Assembly (NCBI RefSeq): GCF_013391475.1
Contig: NZ_JACBAZ010000001.1
Span: 826,377-890,376 of the forward strand
Reading direction: 5' to 3'
Origin: Oceaniferula marina
GTDB lineage: Bacteria > Verrucomicrobiota > Verrucomicrobiia > Verrucomicrobiales > Akkermansiaceae
DNA: 64,000 nucleotides
Below the pieces are notes generated by a model, which was given only the letters and a program-made list of their open reading frames with translations, was not told the origin of the DNA and did not search any database. Below, one piece after another: positions 45,644 through 54,925 of this stretch (position 1 is the stretch's first letter; the number at the start of each line of letters is the position of its first letter). The position numbers and the translations under genes are program-made.

Positions 45644-46966
45644 TTATAAACGAGGAGCCATCAATCGATCCATGAGGGTGGAAACAATCTTCGCGCCGTC
45701 CTTACCCAGACCATTGTGCTCCCATTCATTGCTAACCCATTGGTAAAAATGAGGGATGTGCAAGGCCGTCTCCCTCGACAACTCGATCGGGACGTACATG
45801 TCTTCGTAATACGAAATGGCAGCAATGGGCACCTGATTCTTTGCCAGTTGGTCAAGATCGTATAAACGTCCCCAATCGTCTTTTTGGGCAAGGATTTCCG
45901 CACAATCTTTCAATGGTCGGAGATAAACAAAATCCTCCAACATCCACGGACCAATCATCTCCCCGGTAAAATTCAAGCGCGCTCCGGGTCGAATCGAAAA
46001 ATCAGGAAACTCCTGCCTGACCCTCTCGGCAGCCCATGAGCTCGCATATCCTTCCGCATAGATGGATTCGTGAAGGATGCAGAACACGGGGTTGGTATCA
46101 AAGGCGTGCATCTGCTCGACCTCGACCAAAAAATCATACGCCAATTCCATGCCATCTTTCCCCTCAATCCATGCTTTTTCGATCAGGTAATGCAACTGTT
46201 CAAAGCCACCGTCACCACCAAGACACAATCCCAATGCCTGAAACCTCCTTGGGCTGAGCCGGCCACCGCTGGGTAAAGTCACTTCGCGGGCTCCCAGATA
46301 AGCAACAATGTCTTTCACTCTTTCTTCGTCCTCCGGATAGTGCCGATAGAAGGCTTCATTTTTCTCCAACACCTTCTGATAGGTCAACCGGTAGTTTTCC
46401 TCAGCCCGCTGTTTGATTCCGGCCACCCCTCCGGTGATGAGCACTCCGCTCAGTCCTTCGGGATGAAACGAAAGATAAGTCAAAAGGCAAAAGCCGCCGA
46501 AAGATTGTCCAATACCTGTCCATGGTTTTTCACGACCCAACAGCGTGTATCGAATCGACTCGGCATCACGCACAATGCTATCGGCCCTGAAATGACTAAG
46601 ATAATCAGCCTGTTGCTCCGGGGTTTTCCATTGGGCAAGCGATTGGGGCAAGATCCTTGAGCTCAAGCCCGTGCCCCTCTGGTCGAGCAAAAGCAGGCGG
46701 TGCGTCTTTAAAACCTCGGCAATCCAACCGCCGTAATCCATGGGGCGGTTCGCAGGAAACCCGGGACCACCTTGAAAAAACACCATCCAGGGCAACGTTT
46801 CATCCGAACAACGTTTGCCATCAACCACTTCCCTGGCAAACACTTCGATCTCGGGCGATTGCTCATGGGCATAGTCCAAAGGCACTTGAAAGTAATGATC
46901 CCGCATCGCCATTTTCTTGAAATGACGAAACCCGGAGCATCGATGAGGTACAGCTGAAATCTTCAT
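45644..46966 (-). CDS. Alpha/beta hydrolase, proline iminopeptidase-like (S33)
   Basis: The 440-residue enzyme has the S33-peptidase pattern: FQVPLDYAH, VFFQGGPGFPANRP (oxyanion loop), LLLDQRGTGLS and the nucleophile elbow GQSFGGFC, with later Asp and His in the C-terminal part (SYYEDMYVPIE and HNGLG). It probably removes N-terminal proline or other small residues from peptides. I start it at the ATG at 46966; a Met 18 bases upstream and two internal Met (MAMRDHYF) are alternatives. No signal peptide is visible. It lies downstream of the arylsulfatase. Confidence 0.82.
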   Translation of the reverse strand: MKISAVPHRCSGFRHFKKMAMRDHYFQVPLDYAHEQSPEIEVFAREVVDGKRCSDETLPWMVFFQGGPGFPANRPMDYGGWIAEVLKTHRLLLLDQRGTGLSSRILPQSLAQWKTPEQQADYLSHFRADSIVRDAESIRYTLLGREKPWTGIGQSFGGFCLLTYLSFHPEGLSGVLITGGVAGIKQRAEENYRLTYQKVLEKNEAFYRHYPEDEERVKDIVAYLGAREVTLPSGGRLSPRRFQALGLCLGGDGGFEQLHYLIEKAWIEGKDGMELAYDFLVEVEQMHAFDTNPVFCILHESIYAEGYASSWAAERVRQEFPDFSIRPGARLNFTGEMIGPWMLEDFVYLRPLKDCAEILAQKDDWGRLYDLDQLAKNQVPIAAISYYEDMYVPIELSRETALHIPHFYQWVSNEWEHNGLGKDGAKIVSTLMDRLMAPRL

Positions 46967-47160
46967 GCCTGCATCCAAGCGCATTCCCTCCGCGTGAAAA
47001 GGACAAAGATTCCTTTCCTTACACGATTTGACCGATATCCCGAGTCTCGCTTAACGGAAGGACAAGCGACCGTGCGTCTCAGGACGTTGATCGGAACGAA
47101 AGGGACAAGCTCGAATCTCCGGGCCAGAGCCTCACCCTGACCCGTATCTTCGATACCCAA

Positions 47161-49665
47161 CTATTCGCTGGCTGGGTTGCTGTGCTGCATCGATTTCAGC
47201 TTCTGAATATCCTCCTCGGTGAGTTTCGGGCGGTCAATGCTGAGGGTTAATTTCTCCAATGTGCCGGTGAACCGAAATGGCGTTTGATAGTCCTGATCAG
47301 ACACGGGAGATCCGGTATCAGCACCAACGTCGAAACTTTCACACCATTGCATCAACATCGGAATCGTCTTTTCCATCTTCTTTGTAGCCACAACCTTACC
47401 GTCAACTTTGAGCGTCCCTGTCCCCCCTCGACCAAGGCCACTGGGGCTTCCGTATTTCAGGGTATCAGCGCCCAAGCCATCATACTGAAAATCAAACTCA
47501 AGGGTATGCTTCCCTGCGCTCAATGCTTCTTTCCCTTCCCACCTAACACGCTGCATACCAAACAGGTTGTACACGTAAACGGGCTTTCCTTTCAGCAAAT
47601 AGAAACCATAACCGGCAAAACGTCCGCCATGCGTCACCATCATACCTTCAGCTCCCCCGTCGGGAATCACCACCTCAGCCTTGATGTTATACGATGAGGC
47701 CAGAACGTTTGGAGCATTTCCATTGGGCGTTCCGGTGACTTCTCCAGCATAAGTGAATGACGACCGCCCCGCTGTGAGGTTGGGACGAGGCAGAAGTGAA
47801 CGGGTAAAGGTGGTGGTATCCATCGGCAATACCTGGTTTTTATCCGCTTCTTCCCAGAAAAGTTTTTCCAGAGCCTTCACCTTGTCCGGATATTGAGCGG
47901 CCACATCATTTGACTGCGTCCAATCCTTACTCAGGTCATACAATTCCCACGGCCAGCTGGCGGGGTCATGATTTCCCTTGCCACTGTTATCCCACGGAGT
48001 GCGCATTACTTTGGTGCTAAGAATCCAGCCGTCATGATAAATCGCACGATCACCAATCATCTCAAAATACTGGGTCTTATGCTTTGAGGGAGCCTCCGCA
48101 TTCTTTGTATCGAAGGTGTAAAGCATACTTACACCATCCATGGGTTCCTGTTTGATGCCGTCGATTTCATCAGGCAGCGGAACGCCAACCGCTTCGAGAA
48201 TCGTTGGCGCAATATCCACAACATGGTGGAACTGATGACGGACTCCCCCCTTCTCCTTGATCACCTTGGGCCAGGAAATCACCGTTCCTTGTTTGGTTCC
48301 GCCAAAGTGAGAACAAACCATCTTGGTCCATGAAAATGGAGTGCCAAAGGCCCAGGTCCACCCCACTGACATGTGTGGATAAGTCTGTTCCGAACCCCAG
48401 ACATCGTAATACTTCATCTGGGCCTCTACAGGCAGATGCAATCCCTGAACCGAAGCCACCTCATTGGGAGTCCCCGTCGGTCCACCTTCGGAGCTGGTAC
48501 CATTGTCACCCGTGATATAAATAATCAAGGTGTTGTCCAATTTACCCAGATCCTCGACAGCCTGAATGACACGTCCAATTTCATGGTCCGTATACGCCAC
48601 GTAGGCAGCAAACACATCCGCCTGCTTGATAAATAATTTTTTCTCCAGATCCGACAGTTGATCCCACCGCTTGATTAAATCATTCGGCCATGGCGTCAAT
48701 TTGGCATCCGCTGGGATAACGCCGAGTTTTTTCTGATTGGCAAAAATCGTTTCGCGTAACTGATGCCATCCCTCATCGAAAAGGTGCATCTTGCTTATTT
48801 TGTCAATCCACTCCGGTGTCGGGTGATGAGGAGCGTGGGTCGCACCCGGAGCATAATACACGAAAAACGGTTGATCCGGATTGAGAGCATCCACAGTCTT
48901 CATATAACCAATCGCATCATCTGCCATCGCCGTTACAAGATTCCATCCGGGTTTATTTTCATATGGGTAAATATAGGTGGTGTTTCGAACAAGGTTGCCT
49001 GGCTGCCATTGACTGGTATCCCCACCCATGAATCCATAAAAATAATCAAAGCCCATACCCAGTGGCCACTGATCAAACGGCCCGATCTTACTGGTAGGCA
49101 AATCCGGTGTGTTATGGTTTTTACCGAACCACGAGGTGACATAACCGTGGCCTTTGAGAATGCGCGCCACCGTCGCCTTATCCTTCGTCATCATCCCATT
49201 GTATCCGGGATACCCGGTAGACAACTCCGGAATCGTTCCCATCCCCATACGGTGGTGGTTTCGCCCTGAAATAAGCGATGCCCGCGTCGGCGAACAAACG
49301 GCCGTGGAATGGAAATGGGTGTATCGCAACCCCTGCTTCGCAATTCTGTCCATAGCCGGTGTCGGAATCACCCCTCCAAACGTGCTGGACACCCCGTAAC
49401 CGGCATCATCCGTAATGATTAAAAGGATGTTGGGAGCCCCCTCGGGAGCAACCATCCGCGGTGGCCAATAAGGCGTTGAGTCAAGGACATTGCGTTCAAT
49501 TTCCCCGTCAAATTTCTTATCAGGTGGTGGTGGAAGTTGCTTTCCGTCAATGGTCGTGGTCGAACTTGGGGATCCGGGAGGAGCCACGGCCTCCGCCGAA
49601 ACAGAAGCAAGGCCTAGCCCCATGGTCGTAGCTCCAGAGATGATATACTTGATTGTTTTGTTCAT
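47161..49665 (-). CDS. Secreted arylsulfatase
   Basis: The 834-residue enzyme belongs to the large arylsulfatase branch of the S1 family. Start at the ATG at 49665 gives a signal peptide (YIISGATTMGLGLASVSA). The mature protein has PNILLIITDDAGYGVSS (metal Asp pair), the formylglycine motif CSPTR at Cys124 and TGDNGTSSEGGP. About 250 C-terminal residues beyond the sulfatase core (from about 590) form a beta-rich accessory domain (TYAGEVTGTPNGNAPNVL, FQYDGLGADTLKYG). It hydrolyses a sulfate ester in the periplasm or outside the cell. An AraC regulator lies upstream on the same strand, and a divergent barrel gene beyond it. Confidence 0.9.
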   Translation of the reverse strand: MNKTIKYIISGATTMGLGLASVSAEAVAPPGSPSSTTTIDGKQLPPPPDKKFDGEIERNVLDSTPYWPPRMVAPEGAPNILLIITDDAGYGVSSTFGGVIPTPAMDRIAKQGLRYTHFHSTAVCSPTRASLISGRNHHRMGMGTIPELSTGYPGYNGMMTKDKATVARILKGHGYVTSWFGKNHNTPDLPTSKIGPFDQWPLGMGFDYFYGFMGGDTSQWQPGNLVRNTTYIYPYENKPGWNLVTAMADDAIGYMKTVDALNPDQPFFVYYAPGATHAPHHPTPEWIDKISKMHLFDEGWHQLRETIFANQKKLGVIPADAKLTPWPNDLIKRWDQLSDLEKKLFIKQADVFAAYVAYTDHEIGRVIQAVEDLGKLDNTLIIYITGDNGTSSEGGPTGTPNEVASVQGLHLPVEAQMKYYDVWGSEQTYPHMSVGWTWAFGTPFSWTKMVCSHFGGTKQGTVISWPKVIKEKGGVRHQFHHVVDIAPTILEAVGVPLPDEIDGIKQEPMDGVSMLYTFDTKNAEAPSKHKTQYFEMIGDRAIYHDGWILSTKVMRTPWDNSGKGNHDPASWPWELYDLSKDWTQSNDVAAQYPDKVKALEKLFWEEADKNQVLPMDTTTFTRSLLPRPNLTAGRSSFTYAGEVTGTPNGNAPNVLASSYNIKAEVVIPDGGAEGMMVTHGGRFAGYGFYLLKGKPVYVYNLFGMQRVRWEGKEALSAGKHTLEFDFQYDGLGADTLKYGSPSGLGRGGTGTLKVDGKVVATKKMEKTIPMLMQWCESFDVGADTGSPVSDQDYQTPFRFTGTLEKLTLSIDRPKLTEEDIQKLKSMQHSNPASE

Positions 49666-49767
49666 GGTCAAAGAACTGATTTTTTCAGTCCCTATCAGAA
49701 TAAGGAATGGAACTGACCCCATCAACGTGAAACCCTATCCAAAAACCGCAGTCTCCCCCCTCCATCA

Positions 49768-49826
49768 TTCACACGTTCACACATTCACACATTCACACGT
49801 TCACAGTACCGAAGCCGAAGCCGAAG
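49768..49826. repeat. Two adjacent short tandem repeats at the end of the AraC gene
   Basis: TTCACAC(G/A) with period 8 is repeated nearly five times from 49768 to 49806, overlapping the AraC stop codon. CCGAAG with period 6 is repeated three times at 49809-49826 inside the AraC coding end, producing the Ser-Ala tail. Slippage here could change the C-terminus. Confidence 0.75.
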
Positions 49827-50853
49827 CGGACAATGCCGCGCCCTCATCACCTTGCAGGGGTCCATCAACATCCAGATCCTCACACCGACGAGCCAAGGTT
49901 TGGCCCGCACTTTCTCCGAACATCGTTTGATAGTATGTGGAAAAATGCCCCATATGTGAAAAGCCAGCCTCCAAGGCAAGCTGCTTCACTTTCCCTGGCT
50001 CCGGATCAGATTGGAGCAAGGCGTGGTGAACACTCTGCAATCGCTGCAAACGGAGAAAAGCTACCGGCCCGGTTCCAACCATGTCTTTGAACAAGTTCTC
50101 GACCCCGCGCTCCGAAAGGTGGGCCGACTTGCAGAGGTCTTCCACAAAAAGAGGCTCCCTAATATGGTCCAGAATATAGTCCCGGGTAGCACAAAACTTT
50201 TTATAACGCGTAAGGACCCGACCAAGGCTCTTCACTCCGCCTCGGTGCAAGCCTTCACGCAATGCTGCTAGATAAGTAGGTAATAAAAAGCGGCCCAATT
50301 CACGGCAAACAATCTCCTTAACCGACTGCTTGTCGTAGCTCTCAACCGCCCGTCTCATCGCCCCCAACAGCGACCTCAAATGCTCCTGATTGATCCTTCC
50401 AACCTCCATACCAAAACCACCCCCAGACAAAAGCTGATCCATTTCGGGAACATACACCTTGAGAGCCTCCCGAAACACATCCTCCCGTACCGTCAGCAGC
50501 GCATTAATCGCGCCTGCCGGATTTGTGGCATCCAGCTTTGCCCCCGGAGGAAAAAAGCCCATATAACCCGATACAAAATCGGTTTCAAAATTAAACGAAT
50601 GCCCTTCTTCCTCACATTCCACCACAAAGCTCATCGTATACGAATCAGAAGGCATCTCACCACGATAAAGCATTGCCGACCCGGCCTTCACCCAGTCCAA
50701 GCACATCACGCCGAAATCCACTCTCAGCAATTCGCTGAACGTCGGTTCATGACTGAGCTGGCAGGGTTCGATACAGGCACCTTTGACCACAGAGGCAAAA
50801 TGCTGAGGATCCTGAAAGACCATTTCAGTCACGAAACATACGTCCGTTTGCAT
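49801..50853 (-). CDS. AraC-family transcriptional regulator
   Basis: The 350-residue protein (ATG at 50853) has an N-terminal sensor domain (about 1-200) and a C-terminal AraC-type double helix-turn-helix (about 225-325: FVEDLCKSAHLSERGVENLF, then QLALEAGFSHMGHFSTYYQ). A low-complexity SASASASVL tail is encoded by a hexanucleotide repeat. It lies upstream of the arylsulfatase on the same strand, so it is a likely activator of the sulfatase and perhaps of the divergent outer-membrane gene at 51191. Confidence 0.9.
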   Translation of the reverse strand: MQTDVCFVTEMVFQDPQHFASVVKGACIEPCQLSHEPTFSELLRVDFGVMCLDWVKAGSAMLYRGEMPSDSYTMSFVVECEEEGHSFNFETDFVSGYMGFFPPGAKLDATNPAGAINALLTVREDVFREALKVYVPEMDQLLSGGGFGMEVGRINQEHLRSLLGAMRRAVESYDKQSVKEIVCRELGRFLLPTYLAALREGLHRGGVKSLGRVLTRYKKFCATRDYILDHIREPLFVEDLCKSAHLSERGVENLFKDMVGTGPVAFLRLQRLQSVHHALLQSDPEPGKVKQLALEAGFSHMGHFSTYYQTMFGESAGQTLARRCEDLDVDGPLQGDEGAALSASASASVL

Positions 50854-50944
50854 ACCTACTGATATCGTCCCCCCCAATAAAGATCAAGGATGTTTACTGC
50901 GGATATTGGATACGGTTCAGCTTTGTATCAAAAGACAAATATAA

Positions 50945-51121
50945 CAGAATGATACTCAGCTAAACGGTCCACTCATGGGTGACAGAGCTAAAGGCGACAC
51001 TCCCGACTCCAGCGACGGAGTGATCGAATTCTGGAGCTCTCATCTTGACGGGGCCCAATCCGAAAGAATCGCCCCTCGAAACCACATTGGCCATCTACAC
51101 CCCTAGGCTATCAAGGATAGT
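50945..51121 (+). pseudogene. Alpha/beta hydrolase pseudogene fragment
   Basis: Between the AraC gene and the outer-membrane gene a plus-strand frame reads MGDRAKGDTPDSSDGVIEF then WSSHLDGAQSERIAP, ending HLHP-stop (TAG at 51104-51106), with AIKD continuing in frame. This closely resembles the C-terminus of a lipase-like alpha/beta hydrolase family, in which HPEAI is expected; a GAG to TAG change explains the stop. The 5' part of the gene is missing, because an in-frame TAA stands at 50942-50944. Identification is from memory of the family pattern. The rest of the 337-base gap (50854-51190) shows no other feature. Confidence 0.65.
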
Positions 51122-51190
51122 CCGCCGCCGCTTACACCGACATCTCATCAATCACCCGTAATACAAGCAAACCAACCAGTAAATAAATCG

Positions 51191-51958
51191 ATGAAAAAAA
51201 CAAGCCTCGCACTCATCAGCCTCGCACCATTGACTGCTCTCGCAGGGGAAGCCATTCAAACAAACAGCAGCACGTATTCCATCCAATCCGAACATTCAGA
51301 ATGGTACTACCGTGTTGCTCTCTACGGATGGGGCCAATCTCTGGACGGCGACATCGGAGTCATGGGACAAACCGCAGCCGTGGATGTTGATTTTTCAGAC
51401 TTGGTCGAAGACCTCGAAATCGGCCTAATGGGAGCTGTAGAAATAGGCAAAGGTCGGTGGAGTGTGCTTCTGGACCTCAATTACGCCGACCTCAGCGATG
51501 AAATCAGCACGCCAAACTCGAAAATCGATTTCGAACAAGAGCAACTTGTTGGCAATCTGGTGCTCAACTACCAAGCCATCAACAGCGATGTATCCAAGCT
51601 CACTCTCTTCGGAGGCATTCGAGGCAACTGGCTCGATGTCAATATGTCCTATACCGGAGGCCCACTCAAAGACAGAACGCTGGATGAAGACAAATCTTGG
51701 GCAGACCCGATCATCGGACTCCGCTACCGGCAGGACTTAGGGTCTTCCATCTATTTACGAGCCCTTGGTGACGTCGGAGGTTTTGGAGTTTCCTCTGATT
51801 TCACATGGCAAGCCATGGCAGGACTTGGCTGGCAATTCAACCCTTGTGGAGGGCTCTTTCTCGGCTACCGGGCGATCGGAACCGACTATGAAGACGGAGG
51901 GTTCACATACGACCTCTCGGCTCACGGCCCAATGATTGGGCTAGAATACAAATTCTGA
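51191..51958 (+). CDS. Outer-membrane beta-barrel protein
   Basis: The 255-residue protein has a signal peptide (MKKTSLALISLAPLTALAGE) and alternating polar/hydrophobic strands (WYYRVALYGWGQSLDGDIG, GRWSVLLDLNYADL, NLVLNYQAI, WADPIIGLRYRQDL). It ends in the Phe-terminated strand PMIGLEYKF, a typical barrel C-terminus for outer-membrane insertion. It lacks recognisable transport motifs. It is divergent from the AraC regulator, with the hydrolase fossil in the gap, and convergent with menD (27 bases). Confidence 0.78.
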   Translation: MKKTSLALISLAPLTALAGEAIQTNSSTYSIQSEHSEWYYRVALYGWGQSLDGDIGVMGQTAAVDVDFSDLVEDLEIGLMGAVEIGKGRWSVLLDLNYADLSDEISTPNSKIDFEQEQLVGNLVLNYQAINSDVSKLTLFGGIRGNWLDVNMSYTGGPLKDRTLDEDKSWADPIIGLRYRQDLGSSIYLRALGDVGGFGVSSDFTWQAMAGLGWQFNPCGGLFLGYRAIGTDYEDGGFTYDLSAHGPMIGLEYKF

Positions 51959-51985
51959 GCCTTAAGCCTTTACCAGCGACACCCC

Positions 51986-53581
51986 CTAACCCATTGCCTG
52001 CCAGAACCCTTTCGTCTGGCGGGCATCCGGGATAACTTCCACTACGGTCGTCACATCACAGGGTTCCAGATCAAAATCTTCGATCCCGCGAACGCAGATA
52101 TAGCGCATGCCCCACATCGAAGCCCAGTGTTCAAATCTTGTGTCATGCGCGTTGGTCACCATTTCCTCGACCTCTTCATCCAAAGCCTGAACCTTCGGCA
52201 GGCGACCAAAAATGCGCCCTCCTCCGTTATTGATCACCACTAACATCCGCCCCTTGGTTTCAACCTGTGCTAACAAAGCTGGCGCAGATAGATCATACAG
52301 AGTGGTTAGATCACCAAACACACCCCAGGCATCCTCCTCATCCGCTGTAGCACCAAGCCAGGTCGAAATCTGACCATCGATGCCATTGGCTCCCCGGTTA
52401 GCCCGCACCATTTCGTAAGGAATCTCGCGCTGGGAAAAATCGTTCCATTCCCGGATCGGCAGGCTATTCCCCAGGTATAAACTACGCCCCATCGTTGCCA
52501 TCACTGACAGCGTTCTCACCATCCCGGGTTCACTCTCAGGAAAGGCCTCCAAATGCTCACCCAGCACACCTCTCCCACGCGCTGCGGTTTTGAGTAGATC
52601 CGTCGTATCGCCAACTGAGGAAACTTCTCCGAGCGCTCTCAATGAACGCGGAATATCACCACGGATCACGACACTCTCGCGGGCCAAGCCCGAATGGTCG
52701 GTTCGGGTCAAGGAGACCACTTCCACCTCGGGCATGCTTTCAAGATCCCGCCAAAAGCGCCCGACAGGAACCTCACCAATTCTTAAAACCGAAGCAGGTG
52801 GATGATTCCGCAACAAACGATCTCCATCCACCAATGAGAGCCTGCCCAAGGCTTCACGCAACCCACTGGTACTATCCGCCAGCACCGGCACGGCCAAATC
52901 CTTCAAAAAATGCCAAACCTCTTCCCGGTCCCAAGGTTCCAGACCTCCCAGCATCACCACCATTCCACCCCGCCAGGCATTCCGCATCATCTCCAACACC
53001 GGTAACATGTTTAAATTACCGATTGGCTCCCGAATCTCACCGACTCTGACTTTGGAAGTCCGGACGCCCCCCTCTTCACCCCGCTCATCTTCTTCAAGGC
53101 AAAGGTTCACATGCCATGGGCCGATACCAGACCATCCGTCAAACATCAGCAACTCATCAGCCCACTCCAAATCCTGGCAGCCTTCGACATAGTCTTCAAA
53201 AATACCGACTTGTTCAATCGCTTGAGGAGCGCCCGACCCCCGAAACCTCCGAGGGCGATCAGCAGAAAGCACAACCAAGGGCCGCCCCTGATAATGGGCC
53301 TCAATCACGGCTGGAAGTAACTCTGCAACTGCGGTCCCCGAGGTGGTAACCACGGCACAGGCGGCACCACTCTGCATCGTCCGGCCAAGGGCAAAAAATC
53401 CTGCCGAACGCTCTTCGAAATGGTTGAACACCCTGATATCTCCGGCATCACCGCTACGTTGAAACTCCGCAAGCGCGGTCACCAGATCGAGATTCCTCGC
53501 TCCGGCACAAACAACAAACTCCTGTATTCCGGCAGCCACACATGCTGCTACGGTATCATGAACCCAACCTTGACTCGACAT
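51986..53581 (-). CDS. menD: 2-succinyl-5-enolpyruvyl-6-hydroxy-3-cyclohexene-1-carboxylate synthase
   Basis: MenD is the ThDP-dependent enzyme that joins isochorismate and 2-oxoglutarate in menaquinone synthesis. The 531-residue protein has the catalytic-Glu region HFEERSAGFFALG, CAVVTTSGTAVAELLPAVIE, LVVLSADRPRRFRG and a C-terminal ThDP/metal region (GDLTTLYDLSA...VVINNGGGRIF). The usual N-terminal APGSRS is CAGARN here. Other men genes are not in the window. It is a single gene, 82 bases downstream of acpS on the same strand. Confidence 0.9.
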   Translation of the reverse strand: MSSQGWVHDTVAACVAAGIQEFVVCAGARNLDLVTALAEFQRSGDAGDIRVFNHFEERSAGFFALGRTMQSGAACAVVTTSGTAVAELLPAVIEAHYQGRPLVVLSADRPRRFRGSGAPQAIEQVGIFEDYVEGCQDLEWADELLMFDGWSGIGPWHVNLCLEEDERGEEGGVRTSKVRVGEIREPIGNLNMLPVLEMMRNAWRGGMVVMLGGLEPWDREEVWHFLKDLAVPVLADSTSGLREALGRLSLVDGDRLLRNHPPASVLRIGEVPVGRFWRDLESMPEVEVVSLTRTDHSGLARESVVIRGDIPRSLRALGEVSSVGDTTDLLKTAARGRGVLGEHLEAFPESEPGMVRTLSVMATMGRSLYLGNSLPIREWNDFSQREIPYEMVRANRGANGIDGQISTWLGATADEEDAWGVFGDLTTLYDLSAPALLAQVETKGRMLVVINNGGGRIFGRLPKVQALDEEVEEMVTNAHDTRFEHWASMWGMRYICVRGIEDFDLEPCDVTTVVEVIPDARQTKGFWQAMG

Positions 53582-53663
53582 CGTGCCTTAGCTCTAAACC
53601 GCAAATCCCAAAAACCAAGCACCAAGATCAACCAAAGTCATTCCGTAACATCCCCAGCGGTCT

Positions 53664-54047
53664 CTACTCAGCCAAGACCACCGCGTTGGCCGCTGCATAA
53701 TGCTCGGCATGCGTTAAACTGATCTTGATTTCCTGAATCCCCCTGGACCGGGCAAATGCCTCGCCGTCACCAGATAAAAACACCTCGGGCTCGCCGGAGT
53801 CACGTCGCCGGATTTCCATATCCAACCACGCCAAGTCCTTGCCAATCCCCGTCCCCAGAGCTTTGGCAACCGCTTCCTTGGCAGCAAATCGAGCGGCGTA
53901 ATGAATCGCAGGGTTCTTTTGCCCCTCGCAATACTCACGCTCGGATTCGGTAAAGATTTTCTGTGCAAATCGACTCCCGAACTCAGCCATGGACGATGCA
54001 ATTCGCTGCACCTCCACCACATCAATCCCTATACCAAATACATTCAT
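53664..54047 (-). CDS. acpS: Holo-[acyl-carrier-protein] synthase
   Basis: AcpS transfers 4'-phosphopantetheine from CoA to acyl carrier protein. The 127-residue protein has GIGIDVVEVQRI (Mg-binding Asp at residue 9), FTESEREYC and the signature RFAAKEAVAKALGTGIG. Its length is typical. It follows pdxJ by 18 bases on the same strand, the same gene pair found in E. coli. Confidence 0.95.
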   Translation of the reverse strand: MNVFGIGIDVVEVQRIASSMAEFGSRFAQKIFTESEREYCEGQKNPAIHYAARFAAKEAVAKALGTGIGKDLAWLDMEIRRRDSGEPEVFLSGDGEAFARSRGIQEIKISLTHAEHYAAANAVVLAE

Positions 54048-54065
54048 GACCTGACTTCGATTATG

Positions 54066-54812
54066 TTACCCCTGGTATCCGGACATGGCCTCGCGCATTT
54101 CCCTGACCGCTTCAGACAAGCCAACACGCACCGATCTCGAGATCAAGGTGTGGCCAATGTTCAGCTCAGCCAAGTGCGGAACCGTCAACAACTCCGGTAA
54201 ATTCTCCAAATTGATTCCGTGACCGGCATTCACCTGCAAGCCCAAGTCGTGCCCGAGAATGGCAGCCTCTTTCAAGCGTGCCGTCTCCTGCTTGCGCTCA
54301 TCACCAAAGGCGTTGGCAAAACATCCGGTGTGCAGTTCGATCATTTCCGCCCCTATTCTGGATGAGGCTTCCACCTGCACCGTGTCAGGGTCAATAAACA
54401 TGCTCACTTTGATCCCATGTTGTTGGAGCGTTTTCACCGTTGGCTCCAAGGAAACAAACAGGCCATCAACATCCAATCCCCCCTCGGTCGTGACCTCCTC
54501 GCGGGTTTCGGGGACCAAACAAACAAAATCGGGCTTGAGCCGGCATGCCATATTCACCATCTCCTCGGTGTTGCCCATCTCAAAGTTCAGCGGGAGGTCA
54601 ATCATCTGACGCACGGCAAAAGCATCCTCCTCCTGCATATGACGGCGATCTCCGCGGACATGCACGGTAATGGAATCAGCCCCGCCTGTCATCGCGTCTT
54701 CGGCTCCCTGCACTGGCGAGGGTTCCGCATTCGGAGAATCAATCATACCCGTGAAGCGCGCCTGTCTCAGCGTCGCGATATGGTCAATGTTTACACCTAA
54801 AAGCAAGCTCAT
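54066..54812 (-). CDS. pdxJ: Pyridoxine 5'-phosphate synthase
   Basis: PdxJ condenses 1-deoxyxylulose 5-phosphate with aminoacetone phosphate to pyridoxine phosphate. The 248-residue TIM-barrel has the N-terminal GVNIDHIATLRQAR, ITVHVRGDRRHM, ELHTGCFANAF and VNAGHGINLENL. Its length is typical. It heads the pdxJ-acpS unit and is divergent from the secreted-protein gene at 54926 across a 113-base gap. Confidence 0.95.
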   Translation of the reverse strand: MSLLLGVNIDHIATLRQARFTGMIDSPNAEPSPVQGAEDAMTGGADSITVHVRGDRRHMQEEDAFAVRQMIDLPLNFEMGNTEEMVNMACRLKPDFVCLVPETREEVTTEGGLDVDGLFVSLEPTVKTLQQHGIKVSMFIDPDTVQVEASSRIGAEMIELHTGCFANAFGDERKQETARLKEAAILGHDLGLQVNAGHGINLENLPELLTVPHLAELNIGHTLISRSVRVGLSEAVREMREAMSGYQG

Positions 54813-54925
54813 GCCGAAGCCATAGGTGACGACGCCACCCCTGCCAATCTAAATTTAACACCAGACAAGTTTCCTGTGACAATTTCCCCGTTGCATTTTT
54901 AGCCTCAAGCGAGTTAGTTGAAGCC

